Below, piece after piece: positions 39,341 to 48,189 of a stretch of 50,208 nucleotides of DNA. This DNA comes from Nocardiopsis listeri NBRC 13360. GTDB taxonomy: Bacteria > Actinomycetota > Actinomycetes > Streptosporangiales > Streptosporangiaceae. How positions within the stretch are numbered: position 1 is the first letter of the stretch; every line of letters starts with the position of its first letter. The stretch spans positions 1 to 50,208 of the forward strand of contig NZ_BCSH01000026.1 in the NCBI RefSeq assembly GCF_001570765.1. The letters run 5' to 3'. Both the position numbers and the translations under genes were made by a program. The notes below the pieces were generated by a model. It searched no databases. It was not told the DNA's origin and was given only the letters and a program-made list of their open reading frames with translations.

Positions 39341-39852
39341 ACACCGACGTTCCCGGACTCTCCGAGACCGCAGAGTCCACCGAGGCCCCCGAGTCCACCC
39401 GGTCCACCGAGCCCTTCGAATCCTCTCCGCCCGCACTCGCTCGCCCGGTCGCCTCGACCTCCAAGACCACTCGGTCCGATGAGTTGGTCGCGGGGATCTG
39501 CCGGCTCCTCGACCACCCCGGCCGACCTGCGCACGCCGCCTGGACGCTGGCTCGGGCCGACCGCCTCTTCTCCGAACTCGACCGACGGATCCGTTCCGGT
39601 GAGCCCCTGCCCTCCACCTGGCTCGCTTCCATGGTGCGGCCGTCCGCTCCGCCGGATGAGCGGGGGATCGCCTACGACTACGCCACCCATTGCTACGACT
39701 CGGTGAGCGAGGCGCTGCGCGAGGTCGGGGGAGTGGTGGTCGCCTGGCGGGCGTTGGCCGAGGCCGGCCGGTACTGGCGACGGTTGAACGACGCGCTCGT
39801 CGAACGCTCCCCGCTGCCCGAGCCCTGGTTGCGCGAGCCGCTCCAGGAGTAG
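39337..39852 (+). CDS. Hypothetical protein of the GntR-linked unit
   Basis: The 171-aa protein has a Ser/Thr/Glu/Pro-rich N-terminus (1-50) and a helical domain (about 50-165): 'DELVAGICRLLDHPGRPAHAAWTLARADRLFSELDRRIRSGEPLPSTW' and 'EALREVGGVVVAWRALAEAGRYWRRLNDAL'. The second half seems a weak repeat of the first ('SELDRRIRSGEPLPSTW' and 'RLNDALVERSPLPEPW'). No family is recognised. The ATG overlaps the stop of the preceding gene. A hairpin follows 10 bp after the stop. Confidence 0.7.
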   Translation: MNTDVPGLSETAESTEAPESTRSTEPFESSPPALARPVASTSKTTRSDELVAGICRLLDHPGRPAHAAWTLARADRLFSELDRRIRSGEPLPSTWLASMVRPSAPPDERGIAYDYATHCYDSVSEALREVGGVVVAWRALAEAGRYWRRLNDALVERSPLPEPWLREPLQE

Positions 39853-39861
39853 GTCCCGGTC

Positions 39862-39900
39862 CGGTGGCCCCGGCGTCCGTACCCCGTGCCGGGGCCACCG
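39862..39900 (+). terminator. 13-bp hairpin after the GntR-linked unit
   Basis: CGGTGGCCCCGGC (39862-39874) pairs perfectly with GCCGGGGCCACCG (39888-39900) across a 13-nt loop. No T-tract follows, but the position 10 bp after the stop codon supports a terminator role. Confidence 0.6.
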
Positions 39901-39993
39901 CCCCGCCCGTTCACCGTCCGCGCCTCCGGGAAGGCCGGGCGCCCCTTCTCCGTTCCACTCGGTTTCGACCGCGACCGTGATCCGGGCCATGGA

Positions 39994-40017
39994 CCGGTGG
40001 CCGGTACCGGCCACCGG
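39994..40017. repeat. 24-bp perfect palindrome
   Basis: The arms CCGGTGGCCGGT (39994-40005) and ACCGGCCACCGG (40006-40017) are exactly complementary with no spacer. It is outside any gene and outside the nearby terminator. It could be a regulator site or a cruciform-forming element. Confidence 0.85.
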
Positions 40018-40376
40018 AGCGGCGCCCGCACACGGCTCGGGGCGGGCCGCGCGCTCCCCGGTCCAGGACGTGCCGGAACTCCGTCCTGGTCGGTCCGGGG
40101 CGGCCGCCGCACCTCGTTCGACGTGCGGCGAGTGACACCGAGGAACATGGGCCGCCACGAATTCGCCCCCGAGGCTGTGAACAGCATCGATGCCGAATAT
40201 CGTCGAAGTGGCGGCGGCCCCTTTTACCACCATTCTCCCAACGGTGCTCCGAAAGGACGCGAATTCATGAGGAACGTAGCGGAATCGGTGACTCACGGTG
40301 AAATCGGTTTACTCCACGGTGGTACTTTCTCGAGCAGGTGCGCCGAGCCTCCCTGAGACATCCCCTAGGAGCCAAG

Positions 40377-41409
40377 ATGAACCCGCCAGGGCAGCGTGAT
40401 CCCGCCAGTTATTCAGCTCAGGAACTGGCTGATCCGAGCATCGACCCGACGACGTTGCGGCAGATCGCCGCCGCTCGTCCGGATCTTTGGCCGCAGATCC
40501 AGAGCCACCCCAATTGTGACCAGGAGCTGGCCGGACACATTCGGCGGAACACGCCTCCGTCCGCCCCGCAGCCCCCACTTCCACCGGTGCGCAGCCGCCG
40601 TTCGGCGCGCCGACCGGCGGTCAGCGACCTCCGGGACAGCCGGGCCCGCCGCCGCAGGGCGGGCCGCCCCACCCCGGTCAGCCCTACCCCGGGCAGCCGC
40701 ACCCCGGCGGTCAGTACCCCGGCCGGCCCCAGGAGGCATCACAGGCACCCCAGGGCGCGCAGCAGCCGGCCTCGGGTGCCAAACAGTTCGCCGACGGTGC
40801 CAAGGACTACTTCACCAACACCGTCGCCCCCGCCGCCCTGAACGCCGCGCAGACCGTGAGCCAACGGTCCGGCCAGGCTCCGGGCGCTCCCGTGCACTGG
40901 ACGATCTGGTTCCGGTTCGCGCTTCCCGTGATCGCGCTCATCGCGATCATCTCGCTGTTCATGCCCCTGGTCTCGGCTTCGCACATGGGCTACTCGGTGA
41001 GCGTCAACTACTTCTCGGAGGAGGCCGGCGGTGAGGGGGCGATCCTGCTCGTCCTCTTCCTGGCGCTCATCGGCTTCGCCGTGACGTCGTTGGTGACCGG
41101 TAAGAAGTGGGCGGCCATCACGGCGGGGTCCTCGGTGTCCTGGCCGGCCTCATCGGGATGATCAACGGCTTCGGCAGCGCGTCCGCTGCGAGCAGCCACA
41201 TGTACGGTTCCGCCGGAGCGGGCGCGATCCTGCTGGGCATCACCGGCATCGGAATGCTGGCTTCGGCGATCATCACCTTCGTGCCGCAGCAGCGCCCGAC
41301 CCCGCCGCCTCCGCCGCCCGGCCCGCCCTTCCCGCCACAGCAGCAGTACCCGCCGCACCAGCCCCCACAGCCCCCGAACCAGCCCCCGCAGTTCCCCCAA
41401 CAGCCCTGA
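40377..41409 (+). pseudogene. LRV-repeat / Pro-rich membrane protein, two frameshifts
   Basis: The ATG at 40377 with AGGAG opens a frame encoding an LRV-like repeat ('SYSAQELADPSIDPTTLRQIAAARPDLWPQIQSHP'). That family continues with a Gly/Pro/Gln-rich linker and four membrane spans. Here the linker and first two spans ('HWTIWFRFALPVIALIAII', 'GAILLVLFLALIGFAVTSLV') are in the -1 frame after a C5 run (40572-40576). The last spans ('GVLAGLIGMINGFGS', 'GAILLGITGIGMLASAIITF') and Pro/Gln tail shift -1 again after a G4 run (41125-41128). One added base at each run would restore a 344-aa protein. It is either a decayed gene, a homopolymer read error, or phase-variable. Confidence 0.8.
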
Positions 41410-41514
41410 CACCCGCCGGCCCACGCGCCGGAAAATCAGTGGGATCGAGGGTGGGTCGTGTGGTCGGATGTCGGGTGAGCGAGAGCCCTCGCCACTCGAC
41501 CCGGAGGTTCCGAC

Positions 41515-41907
41515 ATGGCCGGTAAGTTCACCGAGCTCGCGATCGACTGTGCGGAGCCGGAGGCCCTCGCCCGTTTCTGGTGCGCGGTCCTGGACTACGA
41601 GGTGCTGGCTGTGGAGGACGAAGGCGCGTTCGTCGCCATCGGCCCGGCCACGGCCGCCGAGGACGAGAACCGTGTGGGGCCGGTGCCTCCGGCGCTGACC
41701 TTCGCCCGCGTGCCCGAGGGCAAGTCCGCCAAGAACCGACTGCACATCGACGTCAACCCCACCGACCGGGAACAGGCCGACGAGGTCCGCCGTCTGGTCG
41801 ATCTGGGCGCCCGCCGAACCGACGGTGGGCGGAGCGAGTTCAGTTGGGTCATCATGACCGACCCGGAGGGCAACGAGTTCTGCGTCCTGTCCACCCGCCT
41901 CCCCTGA
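41515..41907 (+). CDS. VOC family glyoxalase-like protein
   Basis: The 130-aa protein shows both VOC modules: 'FTELAIDCAEPEALARFWCAVLDYEVL' and 'LHIDVNPTDREQADEVRRLVDLGARRTDGG' closing in 'WVIMTDPEGNEFCVLST'. It is of the glyoxalase-like DUF type common in actinomycetes; the substrate is unknown. A GGAGG precedes the ATG by 7 nt. It resembles the truncated VOC remnant at 49-294, especially at its C-terminus, and may be a paralogue of it. Confidence 0.9.
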   Translation: MAGKFTELAIDCAEPEALARFWCAVLDYEVLAVEDEGAFVAIGPATAAEDENRVGPVPPALTFARVPEGKSAKNRLHIDVNPTDREQADEVRRLVDLGARRTDGGRSEFSWVIMTDPEGNEFCVLSTRLP

Positions 41908-42026
41908 CCCCGAGGGGTTTTCAAGCGACAACGGGGCGAGTCATGGACGGGCCTTGAGGGCGAAGGGTCGGCCGGGCAGGATGAAGCAGGCCACACGGCC
42001 CCCATCCCCCTCGGAAAGGCCGCCCC

Positions 42027-43322
42027 TTGCACAAGGCCACGCGCAAACCCGGCCTCGGTCGGGACTTCAACCGCTTCTGGCTCGGGAGCCTGGCCAGTGA
42101 CCTCGGCGACGGCATGATGGCCATCGCCCTGCCACTGGTCGCGGCGTTGTTCACCAACGACCCGCTCCTGGTGTCCGGGCTGATCGCCGCCCGCTTCCTG
42201 CCCTTCCTGTTGTTCGGGTTGGCCGCCGGGGTGATCGTCGACCGGGTCGACCGGGTGCGGCTGATGATCGGCGCCAACGTGGCCCGCTCGGTCGCGCTCG
42301 TGGCCTTGGCCGTTCTCGTCGCGACCGGCAGCGCCACCATCTGGGTTCTGTACGCGGTCATGTTCACCGTCATGACCTGCGAGGTGTTCTACGACCTGGC
42401 CGGCAAGGCGCTCATGCCGAACCTCGCCCCGGCGGGGACCATCGATAGGGCCAACGGGCGTATCGAGGGCGGGCGAACCGTCACCCAGGACTTCGCGGGT
42501 GGGCCGATCGCCGGATTCCTGTTCGCGATCATGGCCTTCGTGCCCATCGCGGCCAACGCCGGCGCCTACGTTCTCGGAGCGCTGGTCCTGCTCGGGTTGC
42601 CCTTGGCGGTGCGTCGCTCTCCCGGGAACGACGTCGACGGTGCTGCCGGTGCCGGAGGCAGGGGGCGGCCCTCGGCTCTGGCAGACCTGCGCGAGGGATT
42701 CGTCTTCGTCTTTCGGGGAAGCTCCCTCGGCCCGATCCTGCTGTTCAACCTGGCGCTCAACGCCGCCTTCACCGCGCTGAGCGCCGTCATGGTGCTGATC
42801 GCGCAGAACCACTTCGGGGTGCCGGCGGCCCTGTACGGGGCGTTCCTCGGATCGTCCGCGCTGGGCGCGCTCCTGGGCGCGGCCACGGTCGGAGTGATGG
42901 TGGCCCGGCTGGGCCGGTTCCGCCTGGAGCTGGTCTTCTTCACCGTCACCGGACTGTGCTTTCTGGGCTTCGGACTGGCCCCGAACGCCTACGCGGCCGT
43001 GGTGGCGTGGGTCGTGCTCGGGTTCGTGATCACCGCGTCCAACATCGTGATGCTCGGCGCCATCCAGCTGATCGTCCCCGGACACCAGTTGGGGAGGGTG
43101 ATGTCGTTCGTGCAGGTGTCCGGCACCGCCTTCGGTCCGGTCGCGGCGCTCGCGGCGGGTCTCCTCGGGCGGGTGGAGCTGTACTACGTCCCGATCGCCT
43201 CGGGCGTGCTGGTGCTGGTCTCGCTGGCCCTGGCGGTACCGGCCCTGCGCCGGGTGGTGACCGAGGCGGACCAGGTCGAGGCGGCCCAGGTCACCGATCA
43301 GGTCGAACACCCGCGACCATGA
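42027..43322 (+). CDS. MFS transporter (MFS_3/EntS-like exporter)
   Basis: The 431-aa protein has 12 predicted spans and the features of MFS drug or siderophore exporters: 'FNRFWLGSLASDLGDGMMAIALPLVA', the loop motif 'GVIVDRVDRVRLMIGANVAR', 'GKALMPNLAPAGTIDRANGRIEGGRTVTQDFAGGPIAG' in the middle, and 'SNIVMLGAIQLIVPGHQLGRVMSFVQV'. Substrate is unknown; macrolide-efflux relatives have this pattern. It starts with TTG at 42027 behind GGAAAGG; no better start is available without losing the first span. It converges on the STAND gene. Confidence 0.9.
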   Translation: MHKATRKPGLGRDFNRFWLGSLASDLGDGMMAIALPLVAALFTNDPLLVSGLIAARFLPFLLFGLAAGVIVDRVDRVRLMIGANVARSVALVALAVLVATGSATIWVLYAVMFTVMTCEVFYDLAGKALMPNLAPAGTIDRANGRIEGGRTVTQDFAGGPIAGFLFAIMAFVPIAANAGAYVLGALVLLGLPLAVRRSPGNDVDGAAGAGGRGRPSALADLREGFVFVFRGSSLGPILLFNLALNAAFTALSAVMVLIAQNHFGVPAALYGAFLGSSALGALLGAATVGVMVARLGRFRLELVFFTVTGLCFLGFGLAPNAYAAVVAWVVLGFVITASNIVMLGAIQLIVPGHQLGRVMSFVQVSGTAFGPVAALAAGLLGRVELYYVPIASGVLVLVSLALAVPALRRVVTEADQVEAAQVTDQVEHPRP

Positions 43323-43418
43323 TCGCTCCCGCCCCTCCCGGCCGAAGCACTCAACGACTTCTTGCTCCTTGTAACAACCACTCGACCCCAAGGCGTCGAA
43401 ACCGGCGCTGGGAGCAAG

Positions 43419-43438
43419 ACCGACCGGGTTCGGTCGGT
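43419..43438. terminator. Hairpin between convergent MFS and STAND genes
   Basis: ACCGACC (43419-43425) pairs with GGTCGGT (43432-43438) across GGGTTC. It is short and lacks a clear T-tract but lies between two convergent stops (43322 and 43445), where a bidirectional terminator is expected. Confidence 0.4.
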
Positions 43439-43444
43439 TCGGGG

Positions 43445-45508
43445 TCAGCCGCGTAGGTGCCTGGCGGCCTGTGGGCCCGTGGGTTCGTCGTTGGGGTCGA
43501 GTTCGTGACTTCCGCCATTGCTCCCGGCCAGGGAGGCACGAGCCCCGCTGTCCTGCGAACCCGCGCCCCCGTTCGGCGTCACCTCCGCCTTGATCCGGGC
43601 CTCGCGGCGTAGGCGCTCCACCCGCCTCCTCGTGGTCAGGGTGTCCGGGTGTCGAGGTCCCAGCACCCGACCTCGGTCCCGCAGCAACTCCTCCAGGTCG
43701 CGCACCGCTCCTTCTGTCTCACCCGCGCGTGCCCGCCAGAACGCCAGATCGTGCCGACAGCGCAGCGTGGCGGGGTGGTCGGCGCCCAAGACCTCCGCGC
43801 GGGTCCGAGCCAGCCGGCGTAGCTCCTCCGCCGCGCCGCGCGCGTCTCCGACCCGGCCCCGCCAATGGGCGAGGTTGTGCAGGGTGGTGAGTGTGTTCGG
43901 GTGGTCGGGTCCCAGGTGCTCTCGCTGGTCCTCCAGGAGCCGGCGGGACTCGGTGACCGCACCGGCCAGGTCGCCGGTGTCGGCTCGGCACAGGGCCAGG
44001 TTCCCTCGGGTGCCGAACACCTCCACCCGGTCCGCGCCCCGCCACCGGCGTAGGTCGTGCAGCAGGTGCCGGAAGCGCACCATGGCCCCGGTGGTGTCGC
44101 CCGCCCAAGCCCGCAGATAGGCCAGTGAGTGCCGAACGCGCAGGGTGCTCGGCCCATCGGGCCCCTCCAGCACCAGGTGCCGCTCGTAGGACTCCTCCAG
44201 CTCCCGGTAGGAACCCGCCATGAACATCTCCCGGTAGGGGAGCGGGCCCTCCGCGGCACCGGCCCAAGCGGGGTCACGGGTGCGGAACAGCAGGGGATGC
44301 GGGTCCACGTCCCACAACGAACCCGGGGGCGCGTGGAAGCGCAGCGCGTCGGTGCTCGACAGCAGCCGCCACTCCAGGGACGCGCCCCGGCAGGTGTCCG
44401 GCCACACCTTCATGAGCCCGTCGGCGGCCGTGCGCACGCTCTCCAGGGTCGGCCGGGAACGCGGGTGGTCGTGCGCGGCGATCACCAGTGGGGTGTCCCG
44501 GGTGATCAGGTGCAGGCGTTCCAGGGAGGCCAACGCCAACCGGACCTCGTGCTCGGCGAGGCGTCGCGGCGGGTAGGTGCGGCGCCCCAGGTGGTTGCGG
44601 AACGGTCGGGACACGAGCACCTGTTCGGGGGTGGCCAGGGGGCCGAGCAGCGAGATCAGCCCCATGAGGGGGCGGGCCACCCCGATCGGACGATGGCGGT
44701 CGGCGCGGTCCAGCGCCGGTTCGCGGGCGTCGCGGGAATCGCCCAGCAGCTCCAGGTAGTCCGAACAGGCGGTGCGGCGGTCCGCCATGTAGGCGACGGC
44801 CTGTCCCAGAGAGAGCGGGTGGTGGTCGAGGGCGGTGGCGAGGGTGTCGAGTTCGGCGGGGGAGTGGGCGACACCGGCCTCGGTGAGGGCGGAGCGCAGG
44901 TAGGCGCGGGCCTCGGCCCGGGTGAAGGAGGTGACCTGGACCGGACGTCGGCCGGGAGGGTCGAAGCGTTCGGTGGGCAGTCGGGTGGTGACGATCATCC
45001 GGCCCTTCTCCCGTCCTCGGGCCTGGCCGTCGGTACGGGACCGGTGACCGAGTGGTGGCCACAGGTCGTCGAAGTCGCGGGGATCGGTCAGGTGGTCCCA
45101 CACCACCAGCCAGCGGGGGTCCACGCCGTGCGGTGGGTCGTACAGCCACGACAGGAACCGGCCGGCGGCGAGCTCGGGGTCGTCGGGGCAGTGGTCGAGG
45201 ACCCGGCGGGCCGCGTGGGAGTAGGCGAAGACCACGCCCTCCCGGTCGGTGGCGTCGGCCCACACCACGAGGGTGTCGGGGTGGTCGGCCAGCAGCGCAC
45301 GGGCGTGGTGCGCGGCCAGCTGGGTCTTGCCCACACCGGCGGGCCCCGTGAGCACCTGATCTTCGATGAGCGGTGGGGGGAGTTCCCGCCGGTGGAAGTG
45401 CGCGACCGGTTCGGGGACGGGAACGGGCCCGCCCTTGTCGCTGTGTCCGGGAGCCAACGGCCACACCCTTCCCAGGGTTAAGGGGGTTTCGGTCGATCCA
45501 GTTCCCAT
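43445..45508 (-). CDS. STAND-type NTPase with C-terminal TPR repeats
   Basis: The 687-aa protein has a NACHT/NB-ARC-like ATPase: Walker A GPAGVGKT (55-62), Walker B LVVWDHL (134-140), 'MIVTTRLP' (171-178) and 'DHHPLSLGQAVAYM'. About five 42-residue kinesin-light-chain-like TPRs follow (about 420-635; 'LGPDHPNTLTTLHNLAHWRGRVGD'). The second Walker B acidic residue is His, so hydrolysis may be slow. STAND-TPR proteins sense a ligand through the repeats and oligomerise; in actinomycetes they regulate or defend against phage, but no effector domain is fused here. No ribosome site supports the ATG at 45508; a GTG sits directly before it. It appears to stand alone. Confidence 0.85.
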   Translation of the reverse strand: MGTGSTETPLTLGRVWPLAPGHSDKGGPVPVPEPVAHFHRRELPPPLIEDQVLTGPAGVGKTQLAAHHARALLADHPDTLVVWADATDREGVVFAYSHAARRVLDHCPDDPELAAGRFLSWLYDPPHGVDPRWLVVWDHLTDPRDFDDLWPPLGHRSRTDGQARGREKGRMIVTTRLPTERFDPPGRRPVQVTSFTRAEARAYLRSALTEAGVAHSPAELDTLATALDHHPLSLGQAVAYMADRRTACSDYLELLGDSRDAREPALDRADRHRPIGVARPLMGLISLLGPLATPEQVLVSRPFRNHLGRRTYPPRRLAEHEVRLALASLERLHLITRDTPLVIAAHDHPRSRPTLESVRTAADGLMKVWPDTCRGASLEWRLLSSTDALRFHAPPGSLWDVDPHPLLFRTRDPAWAGAAEGPLPYREMFMAGSYRELEESYERHLVLEGPDGPSTLRVRHSLAYLRAWAGDTTGAMVRFRHLLHDLRRWRGADRVEVFGTRGNLALCRADTGDLAGAVTESRRLLEDQREHLGPDHPNTLTTLHNLAHWRGRVGDARGAAEELRRLARTRAEVLGADHPATLRCRHDLAFWRARAGETEGAVRDLEELLRDRGRVLGPRHPDTLTTRRRVERLRREARIKAEVTPNGGAGSQDSGARASLAGSNGGSHELDPNDEPTGPQAARHLRG

Positions 45509-45827
45509 CACAGAGGGGAGTCAATCCCATCGTTTTTGTCATCCCAGGTCGACGAGTCGGTGTGCTCCAAACGTGACCGAAACCGGGATCCCCGATACGG
45601 GAGGGTCCCGCGGATGGGCGGCTCGGGAGCCTCCGGTTCCGGCGGCGGTGAGCGACCGCCTGCGGGCCGAATCTCGGCGTTCGGGGAACGGGGGCTCGAA
45701 TCGTCCGTTTCGGCTCACTCGGTATCGCCGTTGTACCGCAAGCGCGAGATCGGGTCCCGGGTGAGAAAGGCGGATGACCGCCCGCGGGGAACGCGGGGAA
45801 CCTCGGCGCGGCCGAACCGGCCGGTCT
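45509..45827. other. Upstream region of the STAND gene
   Basis: These 319 bp hold the STAND promoter on the minus strand. No conserved coding region was seen. TTGACT at about 45518-45523 (minus strand) may be a -35 box, without a good -10 partner, and the region is GC-rich. Confidence 0.35.
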
Positions 45828-46799
45828 TCAATCGCCGACGATGCTCTGGGCGAGGTCGGTTCGTTCGTTCGGGTGCTCCGGGCGCAGCGCTCCCGCAACG
45901 GTGCGCAGGGTCGACTCCCTCGTCGAACCGGCCGGCCGGACCGCGGCGATCAAGTCCTGCGACAGTCGGATCCGGACCTCGCTGGGAACGCCCCCGCGCG
46001 GGACCGTCGGCCCTCCCCGGTACACGAGGACCAAGCCCTCTTCCGGCATGCACTCCACACCGCTGAAGTCGCAGCCGGCGAGCACACCCTGATCGACGAG
46101 CTCCTCGGACCAACTGACCACGTACACGTCGCCGGTCTCCTCGCCGGTCCGCGCGTAGGCGACCCGCAGCCCCTCGCGCACCTCGTTCGCGTGGACCGGG
46201 GACCACTCCGGGTGGTCGAGCACCGCGATCCGATCCGTGAAGCCTTCGACCTGGGACAGGGAACGCCGGTCGGAGCGCCGGTCGCGCATGAGGTCGGAGG
46301 CCAGGGGCAGCACCAGCAACGACACCAGCACCACGGCCACGCCCGGAAGCACGCCCGGTTGCCAGGGCCCCCGGGCCCGGGAGGCGAGCATGCACACGCC
46401 CATGGCCATCGTGGTCACCAACGCGGTCACCGCGGCGGAGTTCAGCGCGACGTCACCGGGCAGCGGCGAGAACGAGGGCGCGAGCAGCCCCAGGATCACG
46501 GGCACGGCCATGGCGGTGCCCACGACCAGGGCGGCCGTCGACGTGGTGTGGTCGACCCCCGCACCCATCAGCCAGCGCGTGGCCGGCAGCCACATGAGGA
46601 GGATGCCGCCGACGGCGACCGGTGCGAGCAGGAAGGTCCAGGTCCCCACACCGCTCAGGAACAGGGAGTGGGAGATGTTCCAGAGCCCGATCGGGAACAG
46701 CGACATCGTCGGAGCGGCCACCAGGCACAAGGCGAGGATCGCACCGACCGCGGCCATCCGAGGTCGACCAGTGAGCGCACGCGGCAGCACACCATCCAT
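45828..46799 (-). CDS. Membrane protein of unknown function
   Basis: The 323-aa protein has about six membrane spans in residues 15-170, then a soluble C-terminal domain (about 185-323) with 'GDVYVVSWSEELVDQGVLAGCDFSGVECMPEEGLVLVYRGG'. The two cysteines may pair. The order (spans, then an extracytoplasmic domain) is like the unrelated membrane protein at 29074-30255. No family is recognised. Start ATG at 46799 has no strong ribosome site in view. It is followed by the STAND gene and preceded by an unknown soluble protein; all three are transcribed leftwards. Confidence 0.75.
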   Translation of the reverse strand: MDGVLPRALTGRPRMAAVGAILALCLVAAPTMSLFPIGLWNISHSLFLSGVGTWTFLLAPVAVGGILLMWLPATRWLMGAGVDHTTSTAALVVGTAMAVPVILGLLAPSFSPLPGDVALNSAAVTALVTTMAMGVCMLASRARGPWQPGVLPGVAVVLVSLLVLPLASDLMRDRRSDRRSLSQVEGFTDRIAVLDHPEWSPVHANEVREGLRVAYARTGEETGDVYVVSWSEELVDQGVLAGCDFSGVECMPEEGLVLVYRGGPTVPRGGVPSEVRIRLSQDLIAAVRPAGSTRESTLRTVAGALRPEHPNERTDLAQSIVGD

Positions 46800-46906
46800 C
46801 GAATCCGTCCTCCCGACGGGAGGGCAACGTTACGCCTGTCGGTGCTTGATCGCCAGATGCGGAACGGGGGTCCTTCCTTGATCCTTCGAGCCCGCCGCTC
46901 AGAACC

Positions 46907-48100
46907 TCAACGACCCAGTTTGCGCACGTAGGGCCGCCGGGCCAGTTCGAACTGGGCCCACTTCGGGTCGAGCTGCGTGCGCAGTTGGATCTTCCCCTCG
47001 GGCCAGTCCATCAACGTCGTCTCGAACTCGGGCAGCACACCGGACTCCGGGTCCAGGTAGTAGATGTACATGCGTTGCCCGGCCCCGGACTGCCGCATGA
47101 ACAGGGCGCCGTCGTCGCCGAGGATCCGCTTGAGTCGTGCCTCCAGGTCGGCGAGGGCCGTGCTGGAGGAGTCCTTGGGCAGACGGTCGGAGTCGGCGTC
47201 GGTGTAGGGCACCAGCACCTGTACGAACAGCGACAGCGCCGGGTATTCGCGACGGGTCACGGGGTGGCGGAGCAGGATCTCCACCGCGCCCTGCAAGGGC
47301 AGCCGCCCGTGCAGGGTCACCCACCCGTCGGTACCGCCGAGCAGGTCTCCCATCTGCTTGGCGACGGACGGCATGGAGGTGGGCGGAAGCGGGTCCAGGG
47401 GCCGCTCGTCCAAGGGCTCGACCCGCCCCACCCAGCGCACCACGTGGTCCTCGCCCAGGGCGAGCAGGGTGACGTGGTCGGCGAGCCTTCTACGGGTCTC
47501 GGTCGACAGGAACATGTTGTCGGGGTGGTACACGCCCACGTCGATCCGGCCGTTGGCCTGGTCCACGCGCATGGACACGGACACGTGCGACAGGTCGAGT
47601 TCGTGGTCGTCCCAGTCCACCGTGGCGGTGAGCTGATCGTGGTCGGCGGGCCGGACCGGGCGGAACGTCCACTCGGCGTCGTCGGGCGCCGAACGGGACC
47701 AGCGCTCGGAGGCCACCCGCGCGTCCTCGGTGGCTCCTGGACGCAGCGTCATCGCGTAGGCGGGCGCGTCGGTGAGCCTGGAGGGGTCGTCGAGCGCGGC
47801 GAGCTGCTCCAGCAGCTTGGCGGGGTCGACGTCGGTCGACAGGTCCATGTCGTCGAGACCGCCGGACTGTGGCTCCGGCGCCTCGCCGATCTCCCAGTCC
47901 ATGTCCGGATGGATCGCCCGGACCAGCTCGGAGACCTTCTCGGACGTCTCTGGGGCGACGGGTGTGCCGGAGTCGACGGACTCGGCCAACGCCGGTCGCA
48001 GGGACGGCCAGGCGTCCCAGAAGGCGGCCACCGCGGCGGTGGTGGCCGAGGCGGAGGAATCGGTGGAGTCGTTGGATCGGCGACGACGGAACAGAGCCAT
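46907..48100 (-). CDS. Conserved soluble protein of unknown function
   Basis: The 397-aa protein begins MALFRRRRSN with a short disordered lead and has an all-alpha/beta body. 'FWDAWPSLRPALAESV' opens the first domain. Later 'GDDGALFMRQSGAGQRMYIYYLDPESGVLPEFETTLMDWPEGKIQLRTQLDPKWAQFE' forms a conserved C-terminal module, similar to DUF695-type proteins in my memory, but this is weak. There is no signal peptide. ATG at 48100 is chosen because it lies at the head of the conserved start; upstream in-frame sequence (to 48142) overlaps the divergent mnmA promoter. No SD is visible, so the mRNA may be leaderless. Confidence 0.75.
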   Translation of the reverse strand: MALFRRRRSNDSTDSSASATTAAVAAFWDAWPSLRPALAESVDSGTPVAPETSEKVSELVRAIHPDMDWEIGEAPEPQSGGLDDMDLSTDVDPAKLLEQLAALDDPSRLTDAPAYAMTLRPGATEDARVASERWSRSAPDDAEWTFRPVRPADHDQLTATVDWDDHELDLSHVSVSMRVDQANGRIDVGVYHPDNMFLSTETRRRLADHVTLLALGEDHVVRWVGRVEPLDERPLDPLPPTSMPSVAKQMGDLLGGTDGWVTLHGRLPLQGAVEILLRHPVTRREYPALSLFVQVLVPYTDADSDRLPKDSSSTALADLEARLKRILGDDGALFMRQSGAGQRMYIYYLDPESGVLPEFETTLMDWPEGKIQLRTQLDPKWAQFELARRPYVRKLGR

Positions 48101-48189
48101 GTGTTGATTTTCGCAGAACCCGGTGAGTACCTCCGACCGCACACGGTGGGTACCTCCGCTCGTTCCTGGCGCATACCCTGGAGGGCACT

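Larger units (their letters stand above)
39853..40376. other. Intergenic region with a long perfect palindrome
   Basis: These 524 bp between the GntR-linked unit and the frameshifted gene contain the terminator above and a 24-bp perfect palindrome. TTTACTCCACGGTGG near 40309-40323 may be part of the downstream promoter. No coding region with credible signals is visible. Confidence 0.45.
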
